Assembly: GCA_009778385.1 (NCBI GenBank) | Contig: WRJX01000105.1 | Location: 124,001 to 188,000, forward strand | Origin: Candidatus Bathycorpusculum sp. | GTDB lineage: Archaea; Thermoproteota; Bathyarchaeia; Bathyarchaeales; Bathycorpusculaceae | Length of the DNA stretch: 64,000 nt | Reading direction: 5' to 3' | Part shown: positions 52,868-61,582 of the stretch, piece by piece | Numbering within the stretch: the stretch's first letter is position 1 | How the letters are laid out: each line of letters starts with the position of its first letter | Position numbers and translations under genes: made by a program | Notes under the pieces: model-generated | What the model was told of the DNA's origin: nothing | What the model saw: the letters and a program-made list of their open reading frames with translations, nothing else | Databases searched by the model: none

Positions 52868-54226
52868 ATGGCACTTGACCGTTTAGGTTCATCACTAACA
52901 AGCGCAATAAAAAAGCTGTTTAAAGCAGGTGTAGTTGACGAGGCAGCAGTAAAAGAACTTGTACGTGACATACAACGTGCACTGCTTCAGTCAGACGTTA
53001 ACGTACAGTTAGTGCTAGAAATTTCTAAACGCATTGAAGAACGCGCCTTAAAAGAAAAAGTGCCGCCTGGAATCTCGAGACGAGAACATGTCATAAAAGT
53101 TGTATATGAGGAATTAACCCGCTTCGTAGGCGATAAACCAGTTCCACTTAAAGTTGAGCCTGGTAAAAAGAAAATCATCATGCTTGTTGGTATTCAAGGT
53201 TCAGGCAAAACCACTCATGCAGCCAAACTGGCTCGATACTACCAGAAACGCGGCTTCAAACCCGGTTTGATTGCAGCTGACACTTTCCGCCCAGGTGCTT
53301 ACGCGCAACTTTTACAACTTGGCAATAGAATAAACCTGCCCGTTTTCGGTGATGTAAAAGCTAAAGACCCAGTCAAAGTTGTTCGTGAAGGACTTAAAGC
53401 CTACACAGACAAAGACTTGATTATTGTTGACACTGCTGGTCGTCACAAAGAAGAAAAAGACCTCATCAAAGAAATGAAAGACCTTGAAAAAAACATCAAA
53501 CCTGATGAGGTCATAATGGTTATTGACGGCACCATAGGGCAGCAGGCTTTGATTCAAGCAAAGACATTTCATGAAGCAACCCCAATTGGAGCCATTATTA
53601 TCACTAAACTTGATGGTTCCTCGCGTGGAGGTGGCGCCCTTTCTGCAGTTGCAGCAACAGGTGCCCCAATAAAATTCATTGGTACTGGCGAAAAAATTGA
53701 AGATATAGAATCGTTTGTGCCTTCCCGTTTCGTTGGTCGCCTACTAGGTATGGGTGACTTAGAGACTTTGCTGGAAAAAGTACATGATGCTGAGGTAAAG
53801 GTTCCTCAGAAGAAAGCTAAAGAAATCCTTAGTGGCAAATTTACCTTGACTGACATGTACGAACAGTTTAGTGCTGTCAAAAACATGGGACCTTTCAGCA
53901 AAGTGCTAAAGATGCTTCCAGGTATGTCTTATGATGTACCTGACGAAATGTTAAACACTGCTGAAGGTCGTCTTGACAAATGGCGTATAATTATTCAATC
54001 AATGACATCTGAAGAAAAAGAAAACCCCAAACTGCTTAACTCTTCACGCGCAAAACGTATTGCCCGAGGCTCAGGAACAACAGAAAAAGAAGTAAAAGAA
54101 CTTCTCAAACAATACTTTATGATGCGCAAGATGCTCAAAATGTTTAAGCGCAAAAAGAAACTGCCATTTGGTCTTGGCGGAAAAGGCGGTATGGGCATGA
54201 GCGGTATTCCACCAAACTTTAAGTAG
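52868..54226 (+). CDS. srp54: Signal recognition particle GTPase SRP54
   Basis: Recognises signal sequences and docks ribosomes at the membrane. N domain residues 1-95, G1 loop [13 protein letters not shown] at 108-120, [26 protein letters not shown], then the Met-rich M domain ending [20 protein letters not shown]. 452 residues is normal. 11 bases ahead of pus10. Confidence 0.97.
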   Translation: MALDRLGSSLTSAIKKLFKAGVVDEAAVKELVRDIQRALLQSDVNVQLVLEISKRIEERALKEKVPPGISRREHVIKVVYEELTRFVGDKPVPLKVEPGKKKIIMLVGIQGSGKTTHAAKLARYYQKRGFKPGLIAADTFRPGAYAQLLQLGNRINLPVFGDVKAKDPVKVVREGLKAYTDKDLIIVDTAGRHKEEKDLIKEMKDLEKNIKPDEVIMVIDGTIGQQALIQAKTFHEATPIGAIIITKLDGSSRGGGALSAVAATGAPIKFIGTGEKIEDIESFVPSRFVGRLLGMGDLETLLEKVHDAEVKVPQKKAKEILSGKFTLTDMYEQFSAVKNMGPFSKVLKMLPGMSYDVPDEMLNTAEGRLDKWRIIIQSMTSEEKENPKLLNSSRAKRIARGSGTTEKEVKELLKQYFMMRKMLKMFKRKKKLPFGLGGKGGMGMSGIPPNFK

Positions 54227-54237
54227 GCACATAAATT

Positions 54238-55569
54238 ATGGATGTACAGCAAAAAGCGTTTGAACTTCTTAGTAAATATCCCCTATGCGACCATTGTCTT
54301 GGTAGACAATTTGCCGCTTTAGGTTATAGCATGGAAAACAACATCAGAGGCTCCTCGTTAAAGGTGGTTTTAACCATGTATGCCAATGTTTTGTCAAAAG
54401 AAAAACCCGATGAAGGCATCGCTAAACTTCAAGTTTTGGCTACAAACGGTTTCTCAAAAACAGCACAAGAAACTCTAAAACATTTAAAACAAGAACCTAA
54501 TCCACATGCTGAGAAGTGTTTTCTCTGTGATGGCACTTTTGATAAGGTTGAAGAGTTAACGCAAAAAGCACTATCTGCTCTTGATTATTATGAATTCTCC
54601 ACTTACCTTGTAGGTATTGAGTTACCAGTAAAAATTGAAGAACGTGAAGACGAATTCAAAGCCGCATTTGGCATTGGTACTGCTGAAAGTATGAAACACG
54701 AATTTGGCAGACTCTTTGGTAAAGCCTTAGGTGCACGCACTGGTAAAGAAGCAGAATATCTAATTCCAGATATCGTGGTTGTGCTTAACCCATTTTTGGG
54801 TAAAATCAGGCTTCAAGTTAACCCCTTGTTTGTTGGGGGTAGATACCGTAAACTCGTTCGTACTGTTTCACAGTCAAGATGGTTTTGTTCAAACTGCAGA
54901 GGACGTGGCTGTGAAAAATGTGGTGGAACAGGTAAACTATATCCTGAATCAGTTGAGGAATTTGCATCTAAACCAATTTTGGAGGTGTCTGAGGGTGTGG
55001 ATTCGTTTTTTCATGCTTCTGGACGTGAAGACATTGATGCCCGTATGCTTGGAACGGGCCGACCTTTTATTGTTGAAATTTCTAAACCCAAGAAACGTTT
55101 TATTGATTTGAAAGCTATGGAAGAAGCAATTAACGTTGGCGCTATAGATAAGGTTGAGGTTTCAGAACTTCACTTCACAACTAAGGATAAGGTACGCAGG
55201 CTTAAGAAGGGTGAGAGTGCTGTGAAGGAGTATCGGTTGCTTGCCGAGTTTGAACATGACGTGTCGGATGAAGAATTATGCTTAATTGAAGAAAAACTCA
55301 CGGGAATTACTGTTAAACAGCAAACGCCGTTGCGTGTTTTGCATCGAAGGGCTGATTTAATTCGGGAAAGGTACATATATAAGGTTAAAGTTAAGAAGGT
55401 GTCGCTTAAGACGGCTCTGCTAGAAATTCGTTGTCAAGGCGGTCTCTACGTGAAAGAGTTGGTGTCTGGCGATGAAGACCGAACAATTCCAAGCGTTTCA
55501 GGTTTGCTTGGAAATAGGGCAAGGACACTTAAGCTTGATGTGCTTAACGTCATAATGGATGATAATTAA
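54238..55569 (+). CDS. pus10: tRNA pseudouridine synthase Pus10
   Basis: Makes pseudouridine 54 and 55 in archaeal tRNA. Zinc-binding pairs C17/C20 (LCDHCLGRQ) and C94/C97, then a THUMP-like region, a Cys-rich WFCSNCRGRGCEKCGG stretch, and the catalytic Asp near residue 265 in GREDIDARMLGTGRPF. 443 residues is normal. The usual archaeal operon srp54-pus10-rpl21e-rpo4 continues. Confidence 0.95.
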   Translation: MDVQQKAFELLSKYPLCDHCLGRQFAALGYSMENNIRGSSLKVVLTMYANVLSKEKPDEGIAKLQVLATNGFSKTAQETLKHLKQEPNPHAEKCFLCDGTFDKVEELTQKALSALDYYEFSTYLVGIELPVKIEEREDEFKAAFGIGTAESMKHEFGRLFGKALGARTGKEAEYLIPDIVVVLNPFLGKIRLQVNPLFVGGRYRKLVRTVSQSRWFCSNCRGRGCEKCGGTGKLYPESVEEFASKPILEVSEGVDSFFHASGREDIDARMLGTGRPFIVEISKPKKRFIDLKAMEEAINVGAIDKVEVSELHFTTKDKVRRLKKGESAVKEYRLLAEFEHDVSDEELCLIEEKLTGITVKQQTPLRVLHRRADLIRERYIYKVKVKKVSLKTALLEIRCQGGLYVKELVSGDEDRTIPSVSGLLGNRARTLKLDVLNVIMDDN

Positions 55570-55582
55570 AAGGTGAAATAGA

Positions 55583-55879
55583 ATGAGAGGTTCAAAAGGA
55601 TATTACTCTGGAACTCGCAGTTTGCTACGCAAACCACAACGTGAACGCGGAAAACCACATATTAGCAAGCTACTTCACGAGTACGAGCTTGGCTCAGAAG
55701 TAATCATAAAAATGAATTCCAGCGTACAAAAAAGTATGCCTCACAAACGGTTCCATGGTAAAATCGGAGTTATTCAGGAAAAGCGTGGACGAGGATATGT
55801 TGTCAATGTTCCACAAGGTGAGGCAATTAAAACAATCATTGTACGTTGTGAACACTTAGAGCCATACACTGGGAACTGA
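55583..55879 (+). CDS. rpl21e: 50S ribosomal protein L21e (eL21)
   Basis: Large-subunit protein; MRGSKGYYSGTRSLLRK and MPHKRFHGKIGVIQEKRGRG are signature stretches. 98 residues is normal. 13 bases after pus10 and 5 bases before rpo4. Confidence 0.97.
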   Translation: MRGSKGYYSGTRSLLRKPQRERGKPHISKLLHEYELGSEVIIKMNSSVQKSMPHKRFHGKIGVIQEKRGRGYVVNVPQGEAIKTIIVRCEHLEPYTGN

Positions 55880-55884
55880 GCAGA

Positions 55885-56223
55885 ATGAGTCAAAATGAAC
55901 TAAGCGAAACCCGGCTTACTTTACCACAAGTCAAAAAGGTGTTAGAATCAATTGGCGAGGAAAATCTTGACCAATTCCAGCGTCGCACCCTTGACTATGT
56001 TAGCAAATTTGCCAAGATTGAACCTGAAAAAGCTGAAGAGTTAGTGGCGATATTTGTTAAAGAGTATGATCTTGATGAGGTTGAAGCTGTTCAAATCGTA
56101 AACTGTATGCCTGAAACTGTTGATGAATTACGTGTCTTTCTTGCGGGTGGGCGTAAAATCATAGAAGCTCAAAAGCTTGAAAAAATAGTTTCAATTCTAA
56201 ATGAAAACAGAATCCTCAAGTAG
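55885..56223 (+). CDS. rpo4: RNA polymerase subunit Rpo4 (F)
   Basis: Partner of Rpo7 in the polymerase stalk. The helical HRDC-like C-terminus LDEVEAVQIVNCMPETVDELRVFL is typical. 112 residues is normal. Its place after L21e is the archaeal norm. Confidence 0.93.
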   Translation: MSQNELSETRLTLPQVKKVLESIGEENLDQFQRRTLDYVSKFAKIEPEKAEELVAIFVKEYDLDEVEAVQIVNCMPETVDELRVFLAGGRKIIEAQKLEKIVSILNENRILK

Positions 56224-56272
56224 TACAAGCGAGTAAGTATTTTTAAGCCTTGAATACACAGATGAGGGTATA

Positions 56273-56848
56273 GTGATTATTATGGAGAAGCGATACGAAG
56301 AGTACGCTTACGTGTTAGACTTCCTGCCACACGGTAAGCCTGGTGTTCGTCCAACTGGAAGAGCTGGTTACAGAGCGGGAGCCCTTATTCAATGTGTCGG
56401 CGAAGAATTTTTTACTGTACTCGAAGCCTTAGTAAAAGAAGGCTTAATTCTAAAGCCTGGTGACCGCGTTTACGTTGGCAAAGATTCACGAGAAGAAGTA
56501 ACCTACATTATTGGCCGAGTAGGCTATGAAGAGTTAACCGCATCAGCTAAAGCTGAACTCCCAGTGGTCATAAGCAAAGTTGTCGCTAATCGTGAAAAAT
56601 GGTTTGTCAACTTTTTTAACACTGCACGCGCTATTACTCCCCGTATGCACGCCCTTGAGCTAGTCCCTGGGATCGGTAAAAAATACATGTGGCAAGTTAT
56701 CAACGAACGAACACGTAAACCCTTCGAAAGCTTTGACGATTTACAAAAACGCACTGAACTGCCAAGTCCTGCCAAACTTATTACCAAACGGGTTATGGAG
56801 GAACTTGAGGGCGACAGTAAATACCGCCTGTTCACTCGGGTACAGTAA
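56273..56848 (+). CDS. DUF655 protein with helix-hairpin-helix
   Basis: Archaeal nucleic-acid-binding protein always found between rpo4 and ksgA; role unknown, probably in rRNA processing. N-terminal OB-like part (YAYVLDFLPHGKPG, PGDRVYVGKD, IIGRVGYEEL) and a helix-hairpin-helix near residue 125 (LELVPGIGKKYMWQVINER). GTG at 56273 or ATG at 56282 can start; a TATA-like TTTTTAAG near 56239 allows both. Five bases before ksgA. Confidence 0.92.
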   Translation: MIIMEKRYEEYAYVLDFLPHGKPGVRPTGRAGYRAGALIQCVGEEFFTVLEALVKEGLILKPGDRVYVGKDSREEVTYIIGRVGYEELTASAKAELPVVISKVVANREKWFVNFFNTARAITPRMHALELVPGIGKKYMWQVINERTRKPFESFDDLQKRTELPSPAKLITKRVMEELEGDSKYRLFTRVQ

Positions 56849-56853
56849 CCAAA

Positions 56854-57672
56854 ATGAGCATTGAAGAAACACAGAAATTATTGCAAACTTTTCAAATCAC
56901 GCCAAACAAGCTTCTTGGGCAAAACTTTATGGTTGAGCCCACCTTTTACCCCAAACTTACAAACTATGCTGAACTCACTTCCTCTGATGTTGTATTAGAC
57001 GCCGGAGCCGGCTTTGGTTTTTTATCCAGATTTTTAGCTGATAAATGCAAAAGGGTTATTGCAGTTGAAAAGGATCCACAAATTACATTGGCACTACATC
57101 AACAAACACGTAACTTTAATAACATTACCGTTATCAAGGGTGACGTGTTAAAAACTGATCTGCCTGATTTTAACAAAGCCATAGCTGCGCCACCTTACTA
57201 TTTATCCTCCAAACTTGTACTATTTCTACTAAAACACAATATTGACTGCTCTGTGCTGATTGTGCAAAAAGAATTCGCTAACCGCCTCGCCGCAGAAGTC
57301 GGAAGTGAAGACTACAGCTGGTTAACAGTCATCATTTACCAAAAAGCCCAAGTTGAACTTTTGGATTTTGTACCAAAAGACATGTTTTATCCTCAACCAG
57401 AAGTTGACTCAGTCATTTTGCGCATAAAACCTTGGCAAACTTTACCCTTTACTGTAAAAGATGACCTATTTTTTGAACAGATGCTTAAATGGCTATTTAC
57501 TGAGCGACACAAAAAACTCTCAAACGCCCTTGAATCCTTCGTAAAAAATACCTTGAAAATGAACAAACAGGATTTCCAAAAAATAATTAAAACCTTGCCT
57601 TACCATGAAATGCGGCCTCGTGAACTTACACCTGAAAACTTTGGAGCCTTAGCCAATGCACTCACCAATTAA
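56854..57672 (+). CDS. ksgA: rRNA adenine dimethyltransferase KsgA/Dim1
   Basis: Dimethylates two adjacent adenines near the 3' end of 16S rRNA. LGQNFMVEP at residues 21-29, SAM loop DAGAGFGFLSRF at 49-60, and APPYYLSS near 116 as motif IV. 272 residues is normal. Overlaps the next gene by 17 bases. Confidence 0.95.
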   Translation: MSIEETQKLLQTFQITPNKLLGQNFMVEPTFYPKLTNYAELTSSDVVLDAGAGFGFLSRFLADKCKRVIAVEKDPQITLALHQQTRNFNNITVIKGDVLKTDLPDFNKAIAAPPYYLSSKLVLFLLKHNIDCSVLIVQKEFANRLAAEVGSEDYSWLTVIIYQKAQVELLDFVPKDMFYPQPEVDSVILRIKPWQTLPFTVKDDLFFEQMLKWLFTERHKKLSNALESFVKNTLKMNKQDFQKIIKTLPYHEMRPRELTPENFGALANALTN

Positions 57673-58276
57673 ACGTGTTTGGTTTCAAAACTTGGTGTTT
57701 GATATAACTGAAGATGTATTTGAGCCTTCAGATGATTCTTTTTTGTTTGCAGAAAACCTTGATGTCCATAAGGGTGATGAAGTGCTGGATTTGGGCACAG
57801 GTTGTGGAATTCTAGGAATTTTGGCTGCTCAAAAAGCAAAGAGTGTATTGGCCGTTGACATTAACCCCTATGCAATTAGCTGTACCAAACAAAATATGTC
57901 TCTTAACTATATGCGAGGTAACATGAGTTTTTTGAGAAGTGACTTGTTATCTGCCTTGAATACTGCTGTCCTGTTTGACTTAATACTGTTTAATGCCCCT
58001 TACTTACCCTCTGAGCCGCATGAGGTTGAAACGTGGATTGAACGTGCGTGGGCTGGCGGCGTTACTGGGCGCGACGTGATTGACCGTTTTATTCCTCAAA
58101 CTGTTGCACACTTGAAGCAGTCCGGACGTATTCTTTTGTTGCAGTCCAGTTTGACAGGTTTAGAATTGACGATTCAAAAATTCCACAAATGTGGTTTATC
58201 TGCAGTGGTCAAGGCTGAAAGCAAATTACCTTTCTTTGAATCTATCCATCTAATCGAAGCTCAATACACGCATTAA
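57656..58276 (+). CDS. HemK2/Mtq2-type methyltransferase
   Basis: SAM-dependent methyltransferase of the family that methylates the GGQ glutamine of release factors. FEPSDDSFLFAENL, SAM loop LDLGTGCGILGILAA at about 45-59, and the archaeal tail AWAGGVTGRDVIDRF match. The catalytic N-P-P-Y is N-A-P-Y here (N113-Y116), a change of the second residue; Asn and Tyr are kept. 206 residues is normal. Last gene of the srp54-to-hemK2 run. Confidence 0.87.
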   Translation: MHSPIKRVWFQNLVFDITEDVFEPSDDSFLFAENLDVHKGDEVLDLGTGCGILGILAAQKAKSVLAVDINPYAISCTKQNMSLNYMRGNMSFLRSDLLSALNTAVLFDLILFNAPYLPSEPHEVETWIERAWAGGVTGRDVIDRFIPQTVAHLKQSGRILLLQSSLTGLELTIQKFHKCGLSAVVKAESKLPFFESIHLIEAQYTH

Positions 58277-58321
58277 GAACTGTTAAAAATAAGTGATAGT
58301 AGATATTTTATAGTGGTTTTT

Positions 58322-58651
58322 ATGACATTATGGTTTTATGTTAAAACACCTGATGAACCTAAAGTTGTAAGCGAGACTGTTTGTACGTTTAATTTTACGC
58401 AAGGTGAGCATCCTGAAGACAAGTATTCATGGATTATCGAGCCCGGACGAAATGAACCTAGCTACTGGGAAATCAAAGCCAAATACGCCCCGCTCAAAGA
58501 CCTAACTATCATCGGAATCACCTATCGCATAGGCGATACTATTGTTTTCGCTGAAATAGACGATAATTTGGCGCCGAACTTTATCAACCCCTTAATAACC
58601 AAATATGGGTTTGACAACGTCAAATGGATTGCCACTTTAACTCCACGTTAA
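58322..58651 (+). CDS. Hypothetical beta-rich protein
   Basis: About 109 residues, soluble and beta-rich in pattern (LWFYVKTPDEPKVVSETVCT, TIIGITYRIGDTIVFAEID, DNVKWIATLTP). Unrecognised. GTG at 58313 and ATG at 58322 are both in frame; the TATA-like GATATTTTATA at 58302-58312 is too close to either to be its promoter, so it may be read from the upstream operon. Confidence 0.6.
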   Translation: MTLWFYVKTPDEPKVVSETVCTFNFTQGEHPEDKYSWIIEPGRNEPSYWEIKAKYAPLKDLTIIGITYRIGDTIVFAEIDDNLAPNFINPLITKYGFDNVKWIATLTPR

Positions 58652-58714
58652 AACTTTTTATTGTACTTCTTTTTGTCGGCTATCTATTTGCTATTAATGG
58701 TTCATGCTTAAACT

Positions 58715-58768
58715 GGTAGAGCGTGTGAATTGGGTCTCTTTGGAGATTAATATCCAAATTGTACTACC
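58715..58768 (+). other. Possible structured RNA element
   Basis: In the gap after the hypothetical gene, three nested stems can be drawn: GGTAG (58715-58719) with CTACC (58764-58768), AATTGG (58728-58733) with CCAAATT (58754-58760, one bulge), and TCTC with GAGA around a TTTG loop (58735-58746). No tRNA arms or C/D-box motifs complete it. Could be a small noncoding RNA, a 3' structure, or chance. Confidence 0.3.
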
Positions 58769-58829
58769 ATAGGAAATAATGGGTGATGATAGATGAAAAT
58801 TAAGTTAACAACATATTAGAAAATTGTTG

Positions 58830-59381
58830 TTATTGATTTTTGTACTTCTCAAACTCATTATTCATTATTGTTAACTCGATATTGGCTTGTTTGAAATATT
58901 CTATCGTGTCAGCGTCAGCATGATAACGTTTTTCACAGACCACCCTTTTAATGCCCGCATTAATAATCATCATCGCGCAAGTTCGACATGGTGTCATCTT
59001 GCAGTACAATGTTGCGCCTTCAAGGGAGATTCCGAATCTTGCCGCTTGAATAATTGCGTTTTGTTCAGCGTGTAGGGTACGTACACAGTGTTGGGTTATG
59101 TTTCCGTCGCTGTTGAAGACTTTGCGCATATCATGTCCCGCTTCGTCACAGTGTGATAAGCCTGCTGGTGCGCCAACATAACCTGTAGTCATTATACGTT
59201 TATCTTTAACAATTACAGCACCACATCTCCCCCGATCACAAGTTGCACGCTTAGATACTGCCTCACACAAGTCAAGAAAATATCGATCCCAATCAGGTCT
59301 TGTGTTAACTGTTTCAATGCTCAATGACTTACCCTGCCTAGTTTGCTTTAGAAACAACACGTGAAAACAAACTAATAACAT
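58830..59381 (-). CDS. Deoxycytidylate (dCMP) deaminase
   Basis: Makes dUMP for thymidylate synthesis. Zinc site HAE at 104-106 (TLHAEQNAI) and PCRTC at 131-135, plus the extra ligands of dCMP deaminases in CDRGRCGAV and GLSHCDEAGHDM. The longest frame begins at ATG 59381, 6 bases after the methyltransferase stop; the conserved part begins later and TTG 59324 is an alternative start. Confidence 0.93.
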   Translation of the reverse strand: MLLVCFHVLFLKQTRQGKSLSIETVNTRPDWDRYFLDLCEAVSKRATCDRGRCGAVIVKDKRIMTTGYVGAPAGLSHCDEAGHDMRKVFNSDGNITQHCVRTLHAEQNAIIQAARFGISLEGATLYCKMTPCRTCAMMIINAGIKRVVCEKRYHADADTIEYFKQANIELTIMNNEFEKYKNQ

Positions 59382-59387
59382 TAACGA

Positions 59388-60686
59388 TTATTTGCGAAAT
59401 ACATGAATTTCTCTACCAATCAAATGTCGAGAGTCAACTTCTACAAGCGATTCCAAGCATGTTAGGGATTCTATGTTGGTAACGTTTTTGGCAAAAATTT
59501 CTGGGTTAAACGGTTTAACACGCACAAAACTTGTGTTTTCTGCTTTTTCACCGATAGGCATCGTAACTACCTGCCCTGAACGAGTAACAATATATGGTGT
59601 AACCACAACAAGCATGCCGTCTGGTCTAAGTACTTTATAGGCTTCTTCAATAAACCCAAAAAACAACGGAGTAAGCTTGTCAATAACTTTTTTTGCATAT
59701 GGTGTTGTGGGAATTTGACGCAAAGCAGGCCCTAAATCTGGTTCTGAAACAATACAATCAACATTTTCTATGCCAATTTTTCTAGACAAAAAATCCACGT
59801 CACTTTGGACAACTCGATAATCAGCATTACGCAGTTCATATTCTTGTGATAGCCATTCCAAATTGTCTTCTGCTGCCTTGATGCACCACGGATTAATGTC
59901 TGTACCTACAACATGAGCTTTGATCAGTAGGGCTTCTTGCAGAACTGTACCCACGCCACAGAAGGCATCGAGCAATGTTTTTTCTTCGGTGCAGCCTGAG
60001 AGGTTAACCATGATTTTTGCCAGACGCGGTGGCATGCCAAAGATTTTTCTTTGTCTTGGCTTGTAAATATCTCGCTTTTGGAATTCAAATGGGTTATGGA
60101 CTGCAATAGTTGTAGCTATCCAGCTGGTTTCCTTGCCAATGCAGAGGAGTATTTCTGATTTATTTTCAACGAGATTCTTTTTTAGAACTTCAACATGACT
60201 AAGTTGCCCTTGCGACTTGTTAGCAAACCCCATGAAACGGGCTTTTTTGCCATATTCTGCCAGTTCATCTTTAATTGTGCTTCCAAGTAGGCGTTGGATT
60301 TCACCAGCACGAGCTTTAAGATGATCTTCTTCAAGGTAAACGCTAACTCCAAAAAACACTTTGCCTTTTGCCTGTTTGACCATTTGGTTAACTATGTCAC
60401 TTTTCTTTAAAGCTTCTACAACTTGCTCTTCCGCTTGCTTGTTATGTTTTACGTAAGCATCTTTTACTTGCTGGCTAGAAAGCGACAGCATGACTTGACC
60501 TATTTTAATTGTGCCACCTAAATCCCCAATGACCATTGGATCTAGGGTTTGTTGAGTTTGAATGGTGAAAAATTCTTTAGCGAAATGCTGTATTTCAAAA
60601 CTTATCTGTCTTGCTTGCAGGTAAGCTGTAAGCTCCGCTAGGGAAAGCTGCCAATTCTTTCCTGAAATGAACAATAAATTAAACAT
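59388..60686 (-). CDS. THUMP-type Trm11/Trm-G10-like RNA methyltransferase
   Basis: N-terminal half (residues 1-190) resembles the ferredoxin-like plus THUMP module that grips tRNA; the C-terminal half is a Rossmann methyltransferase with LLDAFCGVGTVLQEALL at 238-254 and TDINPWCIKAAEDNL. Members make N2-methylguanosine in tRNA. The usual catalytic D-P-P-Y is replaced by SEPDLGP (314-320), so catalysis or target may differ. 432 residues is somewhat long. TATA-like TTTAAAT on the minus strand near 60711. Confidence 0.82.
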   Translation of the reverse strand: MFNLLFISGKNWQLSLAELTAYLQARQISFEIQHFAKEFFTIQTQQTLDPMVIGDLGGTIKIGQVMLSLSSQQVKDAYVKHNKQAEEQVVEALKKSDIVNQMVKQAKGKVFFGVSVYLEEDHLKARAGEIQRLLGSTIKDELAEYGKKARFMGFANKSQGQLSHVEVLKKNLVENKSEILLCIGKETSWIATTIAVHNPFEFQKRDIYKPRQRKIFGMPPRLAKIMVNLSGCTEEKTLLDAFCGVGTVLQEALLIKAHVVGTDINPWCIKAAEDNLEWLSQEYELRNADYRVVQSDVDFLSRKIGIENVDCIVSEPDLGPALRQIPTTPYAKKVIDKLTPLFFGFIEEAYKVLRPDGMLVVVTPYIVTRSGQVVTMPIGEKAENTSFVRVKPFNPEIFAKNVTNIESLTCLESLVEVDSRHLIGREIHVFRK

Positions 60687-61045
60687 TAAAAATCAACAAG
60701 TCAACTAACTATTTAAACACATTAACATAAATGGTTAAAAATATCAAATTGAAAATGCCGAACTGACGAGGAGAGTTTTAATAGCCTTCTTTTGTTCTTA
60801 TTTAATTAGTATCTTTGTATTGGTGACTATGACAGTTATGACCTACCCTGATAAAAATCGCCCTATTGAAAGGGTGTGCTCATAGTATCGAGCGCAAGAG
60901 TCTTTACTTTAAGTAATTGCATTAAACGCCTTGCTTAACTAAAGACATGTTTTTATGGGATTATGGTTATAACACTTATTAGTAACCTTATCAAATACTG
61001 AACGCTTTAGAATAAGCTTCGTTAAAACTGAGAGGAAGACGTTAG
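60687..61045. other. 359-base divergent region ahead of L10e
   Basis: Contains the minus-strand promoter of the methyltransferase and the upstream region of L10e. A hairpin CGCCCT-ATTGAA-AGGGTG lies at 60859-60876, and ACCCT at 60845-60849 could compete for the same AGGGT. GAGAGGAAG at 61030-61038 is a Shine-Dalgarno for L10e. No gene found. Confidence 0.45.
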
Positions 61046-61582
61046 ATGCACGCAAGAAATTTCAGACATGTAAAGAATCGTGCTTATACAAGGAAAGAAT
61101 ACGCTCGTGGTTTTCCACCACCAAAAATTGTCAAGTTTACTATGGGTGACACAAAAGGTAGCTTTGATTTTGAAGTTCAGCTTCTGTCAACTAAGAGGGT
61201 TCAGGTGCGTCATAGTGCACTTGAGGCGGCACGTGTGGCTACAAATCGTGTGTTGATTGACAAACTAGTTAATGATTATCTCATGGTTGTTCATCCATAT
61301 CCACACATTATATTGCGGGAAAACAAGATGATTTTTGGTGCTCATGCTGACCGTCTTCAACAAGGTATGAGGCGATCATTTGGAACTGCCGTTGGTACTG
61401 CTGCAAAGGTAGAGGTAGATCAACCAATAATTACTGTGAAAGTAAAAGCAGCATCTGCTGAAATCGCAAAAATGTCCCTTAAACGTGGTAGTGCAAAGCT
61501 TCCAATTCATTGCAAAATCGTGGTGACCAAATCTCCAGCTACATCAGCTGAGAAGGCCACAACGGAGACTGAAACCGCTTGA
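61046..61582 (+). CDS. rpl10e: 50S ribosomal protein L10e (uL16)
   Basis: Large-subunit protein near the tRNA sites. MHARNFRHVKNRAYTRKEYA, HSALEAARVATNRVL, HPYPHIILRENKMI and GADRLQQGMRRSFG-like AHADRLQQGMRRSFG are typical. 178 residues is normal. Its stop overlaps the TTG start of PEP synthase (TTGA). Confidence 0.96.
   Translation: MHARNFRHVKNRAYTRKEYARGFPPPKIVKFTMGDTKGSFDFEVQLLSTKRVQVRHSALEAARVATNRVLIDKLVNDYLMVVHPYPHIILRENKMIFGAHADRLQQGMRRSFGTAVGTAAKVEVDQPIITVKVKAASAEIAKMSLKRGSAKLPIHCKIVVTKSPATSAEKATTETETA

Noticed and set aside
58782..58788. GTGATGA as a C box of a C/D guide RNA
   Set aside because: No CTGA D box at suitable distance and no terminal stem.
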